Below, one piece after another: positions 8,792-17,182 of a DNA stretch of 64,000 nt; the first letter of the stretch is position 1, and every line of letters starts with the position of its first letter. This DNA comes from Bhargavaea cecembensis (GTDB lineage: Bacteria > Bacillota > Bacilli > Bacillales_A > Planococcaceae), in assembly GCF_001619585.1 (NCBI RefSeq), contig NZ_LQNT01000009.1, positions 62,001 through 126,000 on the forward strand, written 5' to 3'. The notes under the pieces were generated by a model. It ran no database searches. It saw only the letters and a program-made list of their open reading frames with translations, and had not been told where the DNA came from. The position numbers and the translations under genes are program-made.

Positions 8792-9927
8792 GATTCCATC
8801 CTGTCCAGCAGCTCGTAGTAGGCCGACTCGTATTCATGGACGATCCGCTCCGAGCTGAATCGTTCCCGAACCGAACGGATGGCGTCACGGGAAAACTCGG
8901 AAGCGAGATCTGGATCCTTCAGGATGCGGATTGCAGCCTCGGCGTACCCCTCGATATCGCCGAGCGGGCGGATAAAGCCGTTTTTCCCGTCTTCGATCAC
9001 TTCGGGAATACCGCCGATGTCCGAGCCGACGCATGGTACGCCGCAGGCCATCGCCTCGATCAGGACAAGGCCGAATGCCTCTTTCTCGGAAACCAGCATG
9101 TTCAGGTCGCTGATCGAGAACAGGTCAGGCAGATCGTCGCGCTTCCCGAGGAAAAGCACTTCCGTCCCGAGCCCTTCTTCCGAGACAAGTGCATGGATCG
9201 GATCGACCTCCGGGCCGTCTCCGACCAGGAGCAGCTTTGACGGCACTTCCCTGTTGATGATGGCAAAACTCCTCACGACATCTTCGATGCGCTTGACCTT
9301 CCTGAAGTTCGATACATGGATGACAATCTTGTCCGACTCGGCAATGCCGAGTCCCGTCTTCATATGCTGTGAATTGACGGGGCGATAGCTGCGGTCGTCG
9401 ATGAAGTTGTAGATGGTCCGGATCTCATTCGCCGGCCGGATCAGTTCATACGTCTCTTCTTTGAGAGAATGGGAGACGGCGGTCGTCATATCGGATTTGT
9501 TGATTCCATATTTGACTGTCCCGGAAAGTGTCCGGTCATGGCCGAGGATCGTCACATCCGTCCCGTGCAGTGTCGTGATGATCGGGATGGGCACGCCGGC
9601 CATGTCACGACCGAGCGCCGAACAGATGGCATGCGGGACGGCATAGTGGGCATGCAGGATGTCCAGTTCCTCCTCGACGATAACTTCCGATATTTTATTG
9701 GCCAGGGCGATATCATACGGCGTGAACTTGAAGACGGCATATTGTCCGACTTCCACTTCATGTACCGTGATGTTCGGCTGGTCCATGTAAAGGCGGAACG
9801 GACGGCCCGACGTGATGAAATGAACGTCGTGGCCCCGCTCCGCCAGCAGGATACCGAGCTCGGTTGCTACGACCCCTGAACCGCCCAGGGACGGATAGCA
9901 GGTAATGCCGATCTTTAGTTTTCTCAT
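8788..9927 (-). CDS. bshA: N-acetyl-glucosaminyl L-malate synthase BshA
   Basis: 379-residue GT4 family glycosyltransferase that makes N-acetylglucosaminyl-malate, the first step of bacillithiol synthesis. Diagnostic stretches are [16 protein letters not shown] at the N-terminus, [20 protein letters not shown], and the C-terminal [31 protein letters not shown] with the nucleotide-sugar EX7E motif. It overlaps mgsA by four bases upstream and cca by four downstream. The deacetylase gene bshB1, usually between mgsA and bshA, is absent here. Identity is firm from sequence and synteny. Confidence 0.95.
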   Translation of the reverse strand: MRKLKIGITCYPSLGGSGVVATELGILLAERGHDVHFITSGRPFRLYMDQPNITVHEVEVGQYAVFKFTPYDIALANKISEVIVEEELDILHAHYAVPHAICSALGRDMAGVPIPIITTLHGTDVTILGHDRTLSGTVKYGINKSDMTTAVSHSLKEETYELIRPANEIRTIYNFIDDRSYRPVNSQHMKTGLGIAESDKIVIHVSNFRKVKRIEDVVRSFAIINREVPSKLLLVGDGPEVDPIHALVSEEGLGTEVLFLGKRDDLPDLFSISDLNMLVSEKEAFGLVLIEAMACGVPCVGSDIGGIPEVIEDGKNGFIRPLGDIEGYAEAAIRILKDPDLASEFSRDAIRSVRERFSSERIVHEYESAYYELLDRMES

Positions 9928-10340
9928 GACTTGCCACCGCCTTCCGGATTCTTGTTGAGCCGCCAGTCAAGATGATCCTCCGACAGGCCGCGGAGAAGCA
10001 CTTCCGCCGTGCCCATGTTCGTCGCAAGCGGCACCTTGTACACATCCGACAGTCGGAGGAGTGCCGAAACATCCGGCTCATGGGGCTGTGCGGTGAGCGG
10101 ATCGCGGAAGAAGATGATGAGATCGAGGCGGTTCTCCGCCACCATCGCCCCGATCTGCTGGTCACCCCCAAGCGGGCCGGACTTGAACCTGTGAACATTC
10201 AGCCCTGTCGCCTCAGCGACGAGTTTGCCCGTCGTGCCGGTCGCAAACAAAGCGTGTTCCTTGAATATGGGCAGGTAGGCGATGACGAACTGGATCAGGT
10301 CATCTTTCTTCCTGTCGTGTGCGATCAGTGCGATATTCAT
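9924..10340 (-). CDS. mgsA: Methylglyoxal synthase MgsA
   Basis: 138-residue homohexameric enzyme that converts dihydroxyacetone phosphate to methylglyoxal and phosphate. It contains [14 protein letters not shown] with the substrate-binding His/Asp/Lys, [25 protein letters not shown], and [15 protein letters not shown] with the catalytic Asp. Length equals Bacillus MgsA. It lies between dapB and bshA and shares a four-base overlap with bshA, so both are probably made from one message. Confidence 0.97.
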   Translation of the reverse strand: MNIALIAHDRKKDDLIQFVIAYLPIFKEHALFATGTTGKLVAEATGLNVHRFKSGPLGGDQQIGAMVAENRLDLIIFFRDPLTAQPHEPDVSALLRLSDVYKVPLATNMGTAEVLLRGLSEDHLDWRLNKNPEGGGKS

Positions 10341-10354
10341 TCGAACCCCTCCTG

Positions 10355-11116
10355 TTACCCGATGATCTTATCCAGACCGTCTATGAGACAATCCCTGTTC
10401 ATAACATCCTTCACGGCAAGGACCATGCCCGACCTGTAGGATTGCCTGCTGAATGAATCATGCCGGAGCGTGAGCAGCTGCCCTTCGCCGCCGAACAGGA
10501 CTTCCTGATGGGAAAGCAGGCCCGGCAGCCGGACGCTGTGAACGGGGATTCCGGAGACATCCGTGCCCCGGCCGTCCTCTTCCCCTGCGCTGCCGTCAAA
10601 CCCGGCTGCTTCCGCCATCATCCTGGCGGTCAATGCTGAAGTTCCGGAAGGATAATCTTTCTTGCCGTCATGGTGAAGCTCGATGATTTCCGCATCCGGC
10701 ATGTACTTCACAGCCATCGCGGCGAACTTCATGAGGAGTGCGGCTCCTACCGAGAAGTTGGGAGCCAGGATGCATCCGATTCCTTTTTCGCCGGATAGCT
10801 CCGCAAGCTTCCCGATCTGCTCCTCTGTCAGTCCGCTCGTCCCGACCACCGGGCGGATCCCGTTCAGGATGGCATCCCTTGTATTCGGATACACCGACTC
10901 ATGGTTGGTCAGTTCGACCAGAACATCCGGCTTCGCCTCTTCGGCGAGTGTCAGCATGTCCGTATAGATCGGGACGGACCCGGCCAGCGTGTCAGCCCTT
11001 TCCGCCATCTTCCTGTCGAGAACACCGACCAGCAAAAAATCCCGGCCGGTGATCATCGTCTCGACCGCGAGTGCGCCCATGCGCCCGCGGGGACCTGCAA
11101 CTGCCACACGGATCAT
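10355..11116 (-). CDS. dapB: 4-hydroxy-tetrahydrodipicolinate reductase DapB
   Basis: 253-residue NAD(P)H reductase of the lysine/diaminopimelate pathway. The N-terminal nucleotide-binding loop is VAGPRGRMG; the catalytic region has [15 protein letters not shown] with the His/Lys pair. ATG 11116 was chosen because GGGGAGGA lies 6-8 bases upstream; the stop of ypjD overlaps this ATG by one base (TAATG), again suggesting coupling. Dipicolinate precursors also supply spore DPA, and lysA, the last step of the pathway, is near the other end of this window. Confidence 0.96.
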   Translation of the reverse strand: MIRVAVAGPRGRMGALAVETMITGRDFLLVGVLDRKMAERADTLAGSVPIYTDMLTLAEEAKPDVLVELTNHESVYPNTRDAILNGIRPVVGTSGLTEEQIGKLAELSGEKGIGCILAPNFSVGAALLMKFAAMAVKYMPDAEIIELHHDGKKDYPSGTSALTARMMAEAAGFDGSAGEEDGRGTDVSGIPVHSVRLPGLLSHQEVLFGGEGQLLTLRHDSFSRQSYRSGMVLAVKDVMNRDCLIDGLDKIIG

Positions 11117-11454
11117 TATGATTCCTCCCCGATTTTGGTCCACCGTCCGCTGTCACGGCGGTTGAACTTCTCCATCACCCCGGCAAGTGCCCGGTCAAGA
11201 TCGATCCCATTCGCATTTGCGAAGCAGAGAAGGACGAAAAACAGGTCGCCCGTCTCTTCCTCGAGGGATTTCTCCGCCTCCCCGGGTTTTTTCTTTTTCG
11301 TGCCATATACATGCTGAACTTCCCTCGAGAGCTCCCCAAGCTCTTCCGTCAGCCTGGCGAGCATTTCCATCGGCGGGAAATACCCCTCCTTAAACTGGGA
11401 TATGTAACGGTCCACTTCTTGTTGCATGTCCTTCATCGTACGAGATTCATTCAT
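11116..11454 (-). CDS. ypjD: MazG-like nucleotide pyrophosphohydrolase YpjD
   Basis: 112-residue all-helical protein of the MazG/dUTPase-like superfamily. It shows the paired acidic motifs EELGELSREV and EEETGDLFFVLLCFAN expected to bind magnesium, so hydrolysis of a nucleoside triphosphate to the monophosphate is likely; the physiological substrate is unknown. GAAGGAG precedes the ATG at 11454. First gene of the ypjD-dapB-mgsA-bshA-cca-birA operon, which has a good promoter just upstream. Confidence 0.9.
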   Translation of the reverse strand: MNESRTMKDMQQEVDRYISQFKEGYFPPMEMLARLTEELGELSREVQHVYGTKKKKPGEAEKSLEEETGDLFFVLLCFANANGIDLDRALAGVMEKFNRRDSGRWTKIGEES

Positions 11455-11477
11455 TCAGCGATCACTCCTTCGTCAAT

Positions 11478-11505
11478 CGTATATAATCCCCTGCTCTATT
11501 GTCAA
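11478..11505 (-). promoter_or_regulatory. Promoter of the ypjD-dapB-mgsA-bshA-cca-birA operon
   Basis: Perfect -35 TTGACA (11505-11500), 16-base spacer, -10 TATACG (11483-11478), ending 23 bases before the ypjD start. It overlaps the -35 of a divergent promoter on the plus strand. Confidence 0.6.
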
Positions 11506-11527
11506 AACTAATTGAATAAAGGATACT
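11499..11527 (+). promoter_or_regulatory. Divergent promoter for the YitT-family gene
   Basis: -35 TTGTCA (11499-11504), 17-base spacer, -10 GATACT (11522-11527), giving a leader of roughly 30 bases. The -35 box occupies almost the same bases as the -35 of the minus-strand promoter. Confidence 0.5.
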
Positions 11528-11559
11528 TGACTTGGGGTGGAGACTTGTTTGGAGGGGTG

Positions 11560-12435
11560 ATGCACTTGTTCCGCGGGATTAAAATTAAAAACCTGATCAT
11601 GATTCTTTTTGGCTCGGCCATCTTCAGCTTCGGCCTTGTCCATTTTAATATCCAGCATGAACTGGCGGAAGGCGGCTTTACCGGCCTGACGCTGATCCTG
11701 CTGTTCGTCTTTAACTTGGACCCCGCAGTCATGAACCTGGTGCTGAATGTGCCGATGTTCTTTATCGGGTGGAAGCTGCTCGGCCGGAAAACGTTTATCT
11801 ATACGGTCGTCGGGACAGTTGCGGTGTCGGTCTTCCTCCGCCTCTTTACAACATACCAGTATAACATCAACATGGAGGATGACCTTCTGCTCGTCTCCCT
11901 GTTTGCCGGGGTCTTCATCGGCATCGGACTCGGAATCATCTTCCGTTTTGGGGGAACCACCGGCGGGGTCGACATTATCGCCCGGCTCGCGAACAAATAC
12001 TACGGGTGGAGCATGGGCAGAACGATGTTCATCTTCGACGCCGGAGTCATCCTTCTGTCCTGGGCAACCTATCTGACGATGCCGAAAATGATGTATACGC
12101 TAGTCGCGGTCTATGTAGGTGCCAGGGTCATCGATTTTGTGCAGGAAGGCGCATACTCCGGACGCGGTGCCTGGATCATCTCCGAATGGCAGGACGAAAT
12201 CGCGGACAAGATCACGGTGGAGATGGACCGGGGTGTGACCGTCATGAAGGGACGGGGCCACTACACGAAGCAGGAGCGAGAAGTGCTGTACTGCGTGGTC
12301 GGCAAAAACGAAATCGTCAGACTCAAGAACATCATCAATAGCGTGGATCCTTCCGCATTTGTGTCCGTCACCGACGTGCATGACGTCATGGGCGAAGGCT
12401 TTACACTGGATGAAGAAAAAAAGCCACTGGACTGA
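11560..12435 (+). CDS. ypjC: YitT-family (UPF0750) membrane protein, YpjC-like
   Basis: 291-residue membrane protein with about five hydrophobic segments in the first 190 residues, including IMILFGSAIFSFGLVHF, ELAEGGFTGLTLI and FGGTTGGVDIIARL, followed by a cytoplasmic DUF2179 domain containing VEMDRGVTVMKGRGHYTKQ and EVLYCVVGKNEI. This is the YitT/YpjC architecture; the molecular function is not established. The start is ambiguous: ATG 11560 is only two bases from GGAGGGG, whereas TTG 11566 has ideal spacing. It is one of few plus-strand genes here, and ends at a bidirectional terminator facing yugP. Confidence 0.85.
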   Translation: MHLFRGIKIKNLIMILFGSAIFSFGLVHFNIQHELAEGGFTGLTLILLFVFNLDPAVMNLVLNVPMFFIGWKLLGRKTFIYTVVGTVAVSVFLRLFTTYQYNINMEDDLLLVSLFAGVFIGIGLGIIFRFGGTTGGVDIIARLANKYYGWSMGRTMFIFDAGVILLSWATYLTMPKMMYTLVAVYVGARVIDFVQEGAYSGRGAWIISEWQDEIADKITVEMDRGVTVMKGRGHYTKQEREVLYCVVGKNEIVRLKNIINSVDPSAFVSVTDVHDVMGEGFTLDEEKKPLD

Positions 12436-12478
12436 TGTCCGCCAGGCCCATTGCATCCGATAGCAATCAGACAAACAA

Positions 12479-12511
12479 CACCCCGGCATTCCATGATGGA
12501 ATGCCGGGGTG
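12479..12511. terminator. Bidirectional terminator between ypjC and yugP
   Basis: Perfect 15-base stem (12479-12493 with 12497-12511) and three-base loop lying between two convergent genes. It is followed by CTTTGC on the plus strand and TTGTTTGTC on the minus strand. Confidence 0.9.
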
Positions 12512-12523
12512 CTTTGCATGCAG

Positions 12524-13192
12524 TTATTCGCGGTTTTGGAAAATCAGCACGAGTCGCAGAAGTTCGAGTACGGCAACGGCAGCGGCTGCCACATAGGTGA
12601 GTGCAGCTGCAGTGAGCACCTTTTTGGCATGGGGCTCTTCTTCATTCCGTATGATCCCCAGTTCCACGACCTGATTCATCGCACGGCTCGAGGCGTTGAA
12701 CTCAACAGGCAGCGTCACGAGCTGGAACAGGACGCCGACCGCCATGAGTACAATCCCGATGCCTAGCAGATTGTTCATGCTGGAGAAGAACAGTCCTGCC
12801 ATGATGAAGATCCAAGACGCGTTCGATGTGATATTCGCGACTGGAGCAAGCCGGTGACGGAAGCGGAGGAATGCATAATCCTGCGCATCCTGGATGGCAT
12901 GGCCGACTTCGTGAGCAGCGACAGCAGTACCCGCGACGGACGCGTTGTGGTAGTTGTCCGAAGAAAGCGCGACTGTCTTGGTCAGCGGGTTGTAGTGATC
13001 GGACAGGACGCCCTGCGTTTCAACGACTTTGACATTGTCGAGTCCGTTGCGGTCAAGGATCATCCGTGCCACTTCCGCACCGGTCATCCCGGAGGTGGAA
13101 CGGACGCGTGCATACTTGTTATACGTGCTTTTGACTTTGAACTGCGAATAGAGGGGCAGTGCAATGATGATGATCAGATAGATCAGGAACAT
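12524..13192 (-). CDS. yugP: YugP-like membrane zinc metallopeptidase
   Basis: 222-residue protein of the DUF455/peptidase family containing HEVGHAIQDAQ (about residues 93-103), the HExxH zinc site, with an N-terminal membrane segment MFLIYLIIIIALPLYS and two or three more hydrophobic segments in the second half. Conserved stretches such as GMTGAEVARMIL and DHYNPLTKTVALS are typical of YugP. The substrate is unknown. AGGGAGG precedes the ATG at 13192. In B. subtilis the sporulation gene ypjB sits at this place, so the gene appears to replace or be added to it in this lineage. Confidence 0.88.
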   Translation of the reverse strand: MFLIYLIIIIALPLYSQFKVKSTYNKYARVRSTSGMTGAEVARMILDRNGLDNVKVVETQGVLSDHYNPLTKTVALSSDNYHNASVAGTAVAAHEVGHAIQDAQDYAFLRFRHRLAPVANITSNASWIFIMAGLFFSSMNNLLGIGIVLMAVGVLFQLVTLPVEFNASSRAMNQVVELGIIRNEEEPHAKKVLTAAALTYVAAAAVAVLELLRLVLIFQNRE

Positions 13193-13219
13193 TCGTCTTC
13201 CTCCCTTTTGTCTCTCTCT

Positions 13220-13840
13220 TTATTTTACTTGCTGGGGTGCCTTTGCCGCAACAGATACGTTCCGGCGGTACCATGCATAAACGGCAAGAGCAATGCAGGC
13301 GATCGACAGCCAGAACGTGAAGTAGCCGATGATGCGGATATGCTCCATGATCCTGCCGTAGATCGGCATCTGTCCGAACACATAATCGATGACATCATTG
13401 TGCAGTGTCCAGATCGCAGCAACGGCAATATGCCAGATTCCGAACGCATACTTTGGCAGGTAAAGGACCGCCTGGACCGCCATCAGGAAATGTGAAGCGA
13501 CGAGCATCCAGCCTGCTGCGCCGATCGTTCCGACTTCCACCAGTGTCCAAATGTTCATGACAACTGCCCAAAGGCCGTATTTGACAAGCGTGATGAGGGC
13601 GAGCGCCTCTATCAGCTTCCAGTGCCTGCCCCAGATCCAGCCGGCGACCGCCAGCGTGAAAAACAGGCTCGCCGTCGGGCTGTCCGGCACGAACAGGAGG
13701 AAGATCGGTTCGGTGATTCTGAGCTGGGACTCGTACCAGATATATCCGTAGATCGTACCTCCGAGATTGATGAAAAACAGAAGAGTAAGGAAGCGACGGT
13801 CTTCAAGGGCCGCGCGGATGTATGGAATCACCGATTGCAT
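13220..13840 (-). CDS. ypjA: YpjA, DUF1405 integral membrane protein
   Basis: 206-residue protein with five to six hydrophobic segments (for example FLTLLFFINLGGTIYGYIWY, ASLFFTLAVAGWIWG, WMLVASHFLMAVQAVLYL). It matches YpjA/DUF1405 in position just downstream of qcrC and in the motifs YGYIWYESQL and WTLHNDVIDY. The role is unknown; placement with the bc complex hints at respiration but is only circumstantial. GGAGG precedes the ATG at 13840. A terminator separates it from qcrC. Confidence 0.85.
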   Translation of the reverse strand: MQSVIPYIRAALEDRRFLTLLFFINLGGTIYGYIWYESQLRITEPIFLLFVPDSPTASLFFTLAVAGWIWGRHWKLIEALALITLVKYGLWAVVMNIWTLVEVGTIGAAGWMLVASHFLMAVQAVLYLPKYAFGIWHIAVAAIWTLHNDVIDYVFGQMPIYGRIMEHIRIIGYFTFWLSIACIALAVYAWYRRNVSVAAKAPQQVK

Positions 13841-13861
13841 GGGAAACCTCCGGGTAAGAAA

Positions 13862-13885
13862 AAAGAGCCAGTCCCCTGGCTCTTT
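13862..13885 (-). terminator. Terminator after qcrC
   Basis: Ten-base stem AAAGAGCCAG / CTGGCTCTTT around a four-base loop, directly after the qcrC stop and flanked by A/T runs on both sides. Partial read-through could feed ypjA, whose start follows only about 20 bases later. Confidence 0.8.
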
Positions 13886-13894
13886 CTTTCGGAA

Positions 13895-14677
13895 TTATTG
13901 TTGGGTAACGGTCGAGAGGAACTCAGCAAGCTGCTGAAGCTCTTCATCGCTGCCTTCGAATGCGTCAGCCGGCATAACTTGCTGGCCGTCTTTGACAACA
14001 CCGTTGACGGCGATGTCCGCAATTTCTTCAGGCGTATGGCCTGTACCCGTGAGCGGAACCCCTGCTGGAGTCCCTTCGAAGTTCTCGCCGTGGCAGGTGA
14101 CACACGATTGGCCCATATAAATCTCGTAGCCGGGATCGGAGGTGTCAAACTCTGCTTCTTCAACGATTTCACCTTGTGCTTCTGCTGCTTCCCAGTCGTG
14201 GTTGACGACCGATTCCCATGTGAGGTAAATCATTGCAAACAGTGTGAGAAGCATGAAAGCTGTAGGCAGCGGGCGCTTGAACGGACGGCGCTCTTTGGAC
14301 GTATCCATGAATGGTACGAGCAGGAGCGCGCCAATTGCGAGGCCCGGGATTACGATGGCACCGATAATGTTATACGGGCCGGAAGCAAACTCATATTTCA
14401 GGAGCTGGTACATCTGAAGGAAGTACCAGTCAGGCAGCGGGATATACCCGGTGTCTGTCGGGTCGGCCTGCCGCTCGAGCGGCGACGGGTGCGCGACCGT
14501 AAGAATGAGGAATCCGACAAGGAAGACGGCGCCGATGATCCATTCTTTCAGAAGGAAGTTCGGCCAGAAGGCCTCCGTCTTGCCTGGATACTCTGAATAG
14601 TCTTTAGGGATCCGGTTCTTCTCGTAAGAACGGATACGGGAATCCCCGACAAATTTCATCCCTTTACCGCGATGCAT
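13895..14677 (-). CDS. qcrC: Menaquinol:cytochrome c reductase cytochrome b/c subunit QcrC
   Basis: 260-residue fusion of a subunit-IV-like membrane part with a C-terminal cytochrome c. It starts MHRGKGMKFVGDSRI and has three hydrophobic helices, with LPDWYFLQMYQLLKY (the Qo-site PDWY/PEWY motif) between them. The heme c site is CVTCH near residue 195, with a candidate axial Met in QQVMPADAF. This fusion is the usual form in Bacillales. It needs the cytochrome c maturation proteins ResABC encoded at 54-57.6 kb. Last gene of qcrABC. Confidence 0.97.
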   Translation of the reverse strand: MHRGKGMKFVGDSRIRSYEKNRIPKDYSEYPGKTEAFWPNFLLKEWIIGAVFLVGFLILTVAHPSPLERQADPTDTGYIPLPDWYFLQMYQLLKYEFASGPYNIIGAIVIPGLAIGALLLVPFMDTSKERRPFKRPLPTAFMLLTLFAMIYLTWESVVNHDWEAAEAQGEIVEEAEFDTSDPGYEIYMGQSCVTCHGENFEGTPAGVPLTGTGHTPEEIADIAVNGVVKDGQQVMPADAFEGSDEELQQLAEFLSTVTQQ

Positions 14678-14717
14678 AGTGTCCCCTCCTCTATAAGGAT
14701 CTTAGTATCCGCCAATC

Positions 14718-15392
14718 TTACAACGGACCGGAAATACCTTGTCTCCGGATCATGATGAAGTGCGCTGCGAGCAGTCCGAGCAGGGCAGCCGGCAGGAAGA
14801 AGACATGAATCGCGAAGAAGCGTGTCAGTGTCTGCGCACCAAGGATCGTAGCGTCTCCGGCAAGGAGGATCTTGATCCATTCCCCGATGAACGGTACGGA
14901 AGCGGCAATCTCGATGCCGACCTTTGTAGCGAACAGGGCCTTCATATCCCAAGGGAGCAGGTAGCCTGTAAAGCCGAGGCCGAGCATGACGATGAAGATC
15001 ATGACACCGACCATCCAGTTCAGCTCACGCGGCTTCTTGTAGGAGCCTGTGAAGAATACCCGCAGAGTGTGGAGGAACATCATGACGATGACAATAGAGG
15101 CTCCCCAGTGGTGCATACCGCGCACAATTTCCCCGAATGCCACTTCGTTCTGAAGATAGTAAACGGATCTCCATGCATTTTCAATGTCCGGTGTGTAGTA
15201 CATGGTGAGGAACATCCCGGACAGGATCTGGATGACCGTGACGAAGAATGTCAGGCCTCCGAAACAATAAATGAATGCAGAAAAGTGATGCGCAGGGTTT
15301 ACGTGCTCAGGTACTTCATGGTCGGCGATATCGCGCCAGATCGGCGTGATGTCCAACCGCTCGTCCACCCAATCGTAGATCTTGTTCAGCAC
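14718..15392 (-). CDS. qcrB: Menaquinol:cytochrome c reductase cytochrome b6 subunit QcrB
   Basis: 224-residue b6-type cytochrome with four transmembrane helices. Heme-ligand histidines are seen in NPAHHFSAF, RGMHHWGASI, HTLRVF and FFAIHVFFLPA; GYLLPWDMKALFATKVG is the conserved Qo-side stretch. Length is that of Bacillus QcrB. It accepts electrons from menaquinol with QcrA and QcrC. Position between qcrA and qcrC and uniform strand indicate one operon. Confidence 0.97.
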   Translation of the reverse strand: MLNKIYDWVDERLDITPIWRDIADHEVPEHVNPAHHFSAFIYCFGGLTFFVTVIQILSGMFLTMYYTPDIENAWRSVYYLQNEVAFGEIVRGMHHWGASIVIVMMFLHTLRVFFTGSYKKPRELNWMVGVMIFIVMLGLGFTGYLLPWDMKALFATKVGIEIAASVPFIGEWIKILLAGDATILGAQTLTRFFAIHVFFLPAALLGLLAAHFIMIRRQGISGPL

Positions 15393-15415
15393 GGTTGTCT
15401 TACCCCCTAACTAGA

Positions 15416-15922
15416 TTAAATCAACTCATTCGGTTTTGTGGCCCCAAGATAGAGCAGGTCATCTTCGACTTTTACCTCAAATTGGTCAAGCGGCCCGGTT
15501 GGTGGTGTACCCGGAACGTTCTGGCCGTTCTTTTCGTAGCGGCCAGCGTGGCATGGGCAGAAGAACTGATTCGGGTGTGCCGAATCCCCAGCCCAGTTGA
15601 CGGTGCAGCCAAGGTGCTTACATACAGGCGAAAGGGCTACGACTTTGTCGCCTTCCTTGTACACCCATGCGGTACCTGTCACTTCGGACTCATACCAGCC
15701 GTCAACCTGATCGTACGTGAAGTCTACACGGACAGGCTCTTCTGTCAGCTCGCTCACCTTTTGGCTTGTTGGGATGTAATCTCCCGCAAGGCCGGCTTCG
15801 AGGACAGGGTCCACTGCGAAACGGATCATTGGCATGAGCATTCCGGAAGCCATGAATCCGCCGACGCCCATCAATGTGTAGTTCAGGAATTGGCGCCGTG
15901 AAACTCGAGTATTGCTCATCAT
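15416..15922 (-). CDS. qcrA: Rieske iron-sulfur subunit QcrA of menaquinol:cytochrome c reductase
   Basis: 168-residue Rieske protein. The N-terminus has SRRQFLNYTLMGVGGFMASGM, a twin-arginine-type signal anchor; the [2Fe-2S] site is CKHLGC and CPCHAG, with NVPGTPPTGPLDQF after it. It transfers electrons from menaquinol to the c-type heme of QcrC. Two adjacent ATGs exist (15922 and 15919). It is first in qcrABC and has its own promoter with a possible ResD element upstream. Confidence 0.97.
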   Translation of the reverse strand: MMSNTRVSRRQFLNYTLMGVGGFMASGMLMPMIRFAVDPVLEAGLAGDYIPTSQKVSELTEEPVRVDFTYDQVDGWYESEVTGTAWVYKEGDKVVALSPVCKHLGCTVNWAGDSAHPNQFFCPCHAGRYEKNGQNVPGTPPTGPLDQFEVKVEDDLLYLGATKPNELI

Positions 15923-15993
15923 GTTCCCCCCTCTTACTAAAGGTTCAGTCCATCGGACAAACTTTTACTGAATAGCTTAGCTAGGACATATCT

Positions 15994-16022
15994 ATGATAT
16001 CCCAATCAAAATCGAAATTCAA
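15994..16022 (-). promoter_or_regulatory. Promoter of qcrABC
   Basis: -35 TTGAAT (16022-16017), 17-base spacer and -10 TATCAT (15999-15994), about 70 bases before qcrA. A TTGTGAA-type motif lies further upstream at 16048-16063. Confidence 0.55.
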
Positions 16023-16047
16023 CAAAGCATTTGGCGGTACATGGAGA

Positions 16048-16063
16048 TTGTGAACTTTTTTTG
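16048..16063. promoter_or_regulatory. Possible ResD-binding motif upstream of qcrA
   Basis: Plus-strand TTGTGAACTTTTTTT lies about 60-75 bases before the predicted qcrA transcription start. It resembles the TTGTGAA-N4-TTT type of consensus described for ResD in B. subtilis. ResDE is encoded in this window. Motif match only. Confidence 0.35.
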
Positions 16064-16069
16064 TCGACT

Positions 16070-16516
16070 TTATTCGGTTGTCCACCTTGCGGTAAGAACA
16101 GGGATGATCTGGCGCACCTGATCTTCGAGGACCGACTGTTTCAATTTCTTGTCCATGCTCTCCAGCGGAATCGACGGAATCCAGATTGCATCCCCGATGA
16201 TGCCATCCCTGGACCAGGCCGGATCGGTCGTCAGGTAGAATACATGCTTAAACGGCATGTCCGAGATCGAGGCGGCCCATTCGGAAGCGAGCCGGCTCCT
16301 GTCATTGCCGTCTGTATAGCTGAATGGCGGAAACAGGACGATGCGCCCCTTGAACTGCCGCTCGATGAATGCGGACAGATTCATGAGAAACTCAGCGGAA
16401 GAGGCACTTTGCTTCATCCCGCCGCCACTGCCGATATGGACGAGGGGTATCAGGGCGGTATCGATATACTCCTGCTGCTGCATATAAAGATCCAGGTCAT
16501 TCGCTGTCCAGTTCAT
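16070..16516 (-). CDS. ypiF: YpiF, DUF2487 protein
   Basis: 148-residue soluble protein starting MNWTANDLDLYMQQQEYIDTA and ending TARWTTE. It agrees with YpiF/DUF2487 in length and in its place between ypiB and qcrA. No catalytic motif, membrane segment or signal is apparent; the function is unknown. An AGGAGG site precedes ATG 16516. It is preceded by a terminator after ypiB and followed by the qcrA promoter, so it may be transcribed on its own or by read-through. Confidence 0.88.
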   Translation of the reverse strand: MNWTANDLDLYMQQQEYIDTALIPLVHIGSGGGMKQSASSAEFLMNLSAFIERQFKGRIVLFPPFSYTDGNDRSRLASEWAASISDMPFKHVFYLTTDPAWSRDGIIGDAIWIPSIPLESMDKKLKQSVLEDQVRQIIPVLTARWTTE

Positions 16517-16586
16517 AGAAAAAACCTCCTAAAAGCTTCCATTCAAACAATCCTGCCTTCTCACTTTACCACAAGCAAAAGAAAAA

Positions 16587-16610
16587 GACTTCATCCCGGA
16601 AGATGAAGTC
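16587..16610 (-). terminator. Terminator overlapping the ypiB stop
   Basis: Nine-base stem GACTTCATC / GATGAAGTC with a six-base loop, the stem including the ypiB stop codon, followed on the minus strand by TTTTTCTTTTGCTTG. Confidence 0.85.
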
Positions 16611-17163
16611 ACTTGGAGCCGATCTCCTTGATCGATTGGAGCGTCTTGGAGAGGGCGAAGAATTTTTCTTTGTCATTCTGGTCGAGGGCTTCGTCAATCT
16701 GGCGGAGAAGCTGCTCCTCGCGGAAGGCGAGGACGCTTTCCTCGAGAAGCTGTTCTGCTTCACGGCGGTCCTTGTCACTGATCTTGATGTATTCCGGTAC
16801 GTACGGATTGTCCTCCAGCACGGCCGCATACTCAGGGCATGCATGCCGGTTAGGGAAGTTAAGCTGAAGGTACATATTCTCTTCCGGGTGGAGCCTCAAG
16901 TCATGGAACGACTTCTCGGCATCCGCAGTCATCAGATTCCCTTTGTAAAAGCGGAATGGGATGCCGTCCGAGTCGGTTGTGGACATGACCATCGCCCTCG
17001 GGCAGTAGTGCGCCTCATCGACAAAACGCACATGATTCAGCAGCTGATCGTGGCTCAGGAGATAATTCAGGATCCAAACGCACTCCCGCCGTTTCAAATG
17101 GTAGGTTTTCAGAAACCACCTGACAAACTCCTTTTTCTCGGCTACCGGGACTGACGCAGTCAC
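16609..17163 (-). CDS. ypiB: YpiB, UPF0302 protein with C-terminal IDEAL domain
   Basis: 184-residue soluble protein. The N-terminal UPF0302 part includes FVRWFLKTYHLKRRECVWIL and ICANHVRF-like LLNHVRFVDEAHYCPRAM. The short C-terminal IDEAL motif is readable as IDEALDQNDKEKFFALSKTL. IDEAL domains bind partner proteins in Bacillales; the role of YpiB is unknown beyond its constant linkage to ypiA and qcrABC. It follows ypiA by about 20 bases. Confidence 0.9.
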   Translation of the reverse strand: MTASVPVAEKKEFVRWFLKTYHLKRRECVWILNYLLSHDQLLNHVRFVDEAHYCPRAMVMSTTDSDGIPFRFYKGNLMTADAEKSFHDLRLHPEENMYLQLNFPNRHACPEYAAVLEDNPYVPEYIKISDKDRREAEQLLEESVLAFREEQLLRQIDEALDQNDKEKFFALSKTLQSIKEIGSK

Positions 17164-17182
17164 ACCATCCCCTCCTTTCCCT

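Noticed and set aside
13622-14596. 324-codon plus-strand frame across ypjA and qcrC
   Set aside because: Runs through the qcrC terminator and opposite two well-supported genes; Arg/Cys/His-rich product with no family resemblance.
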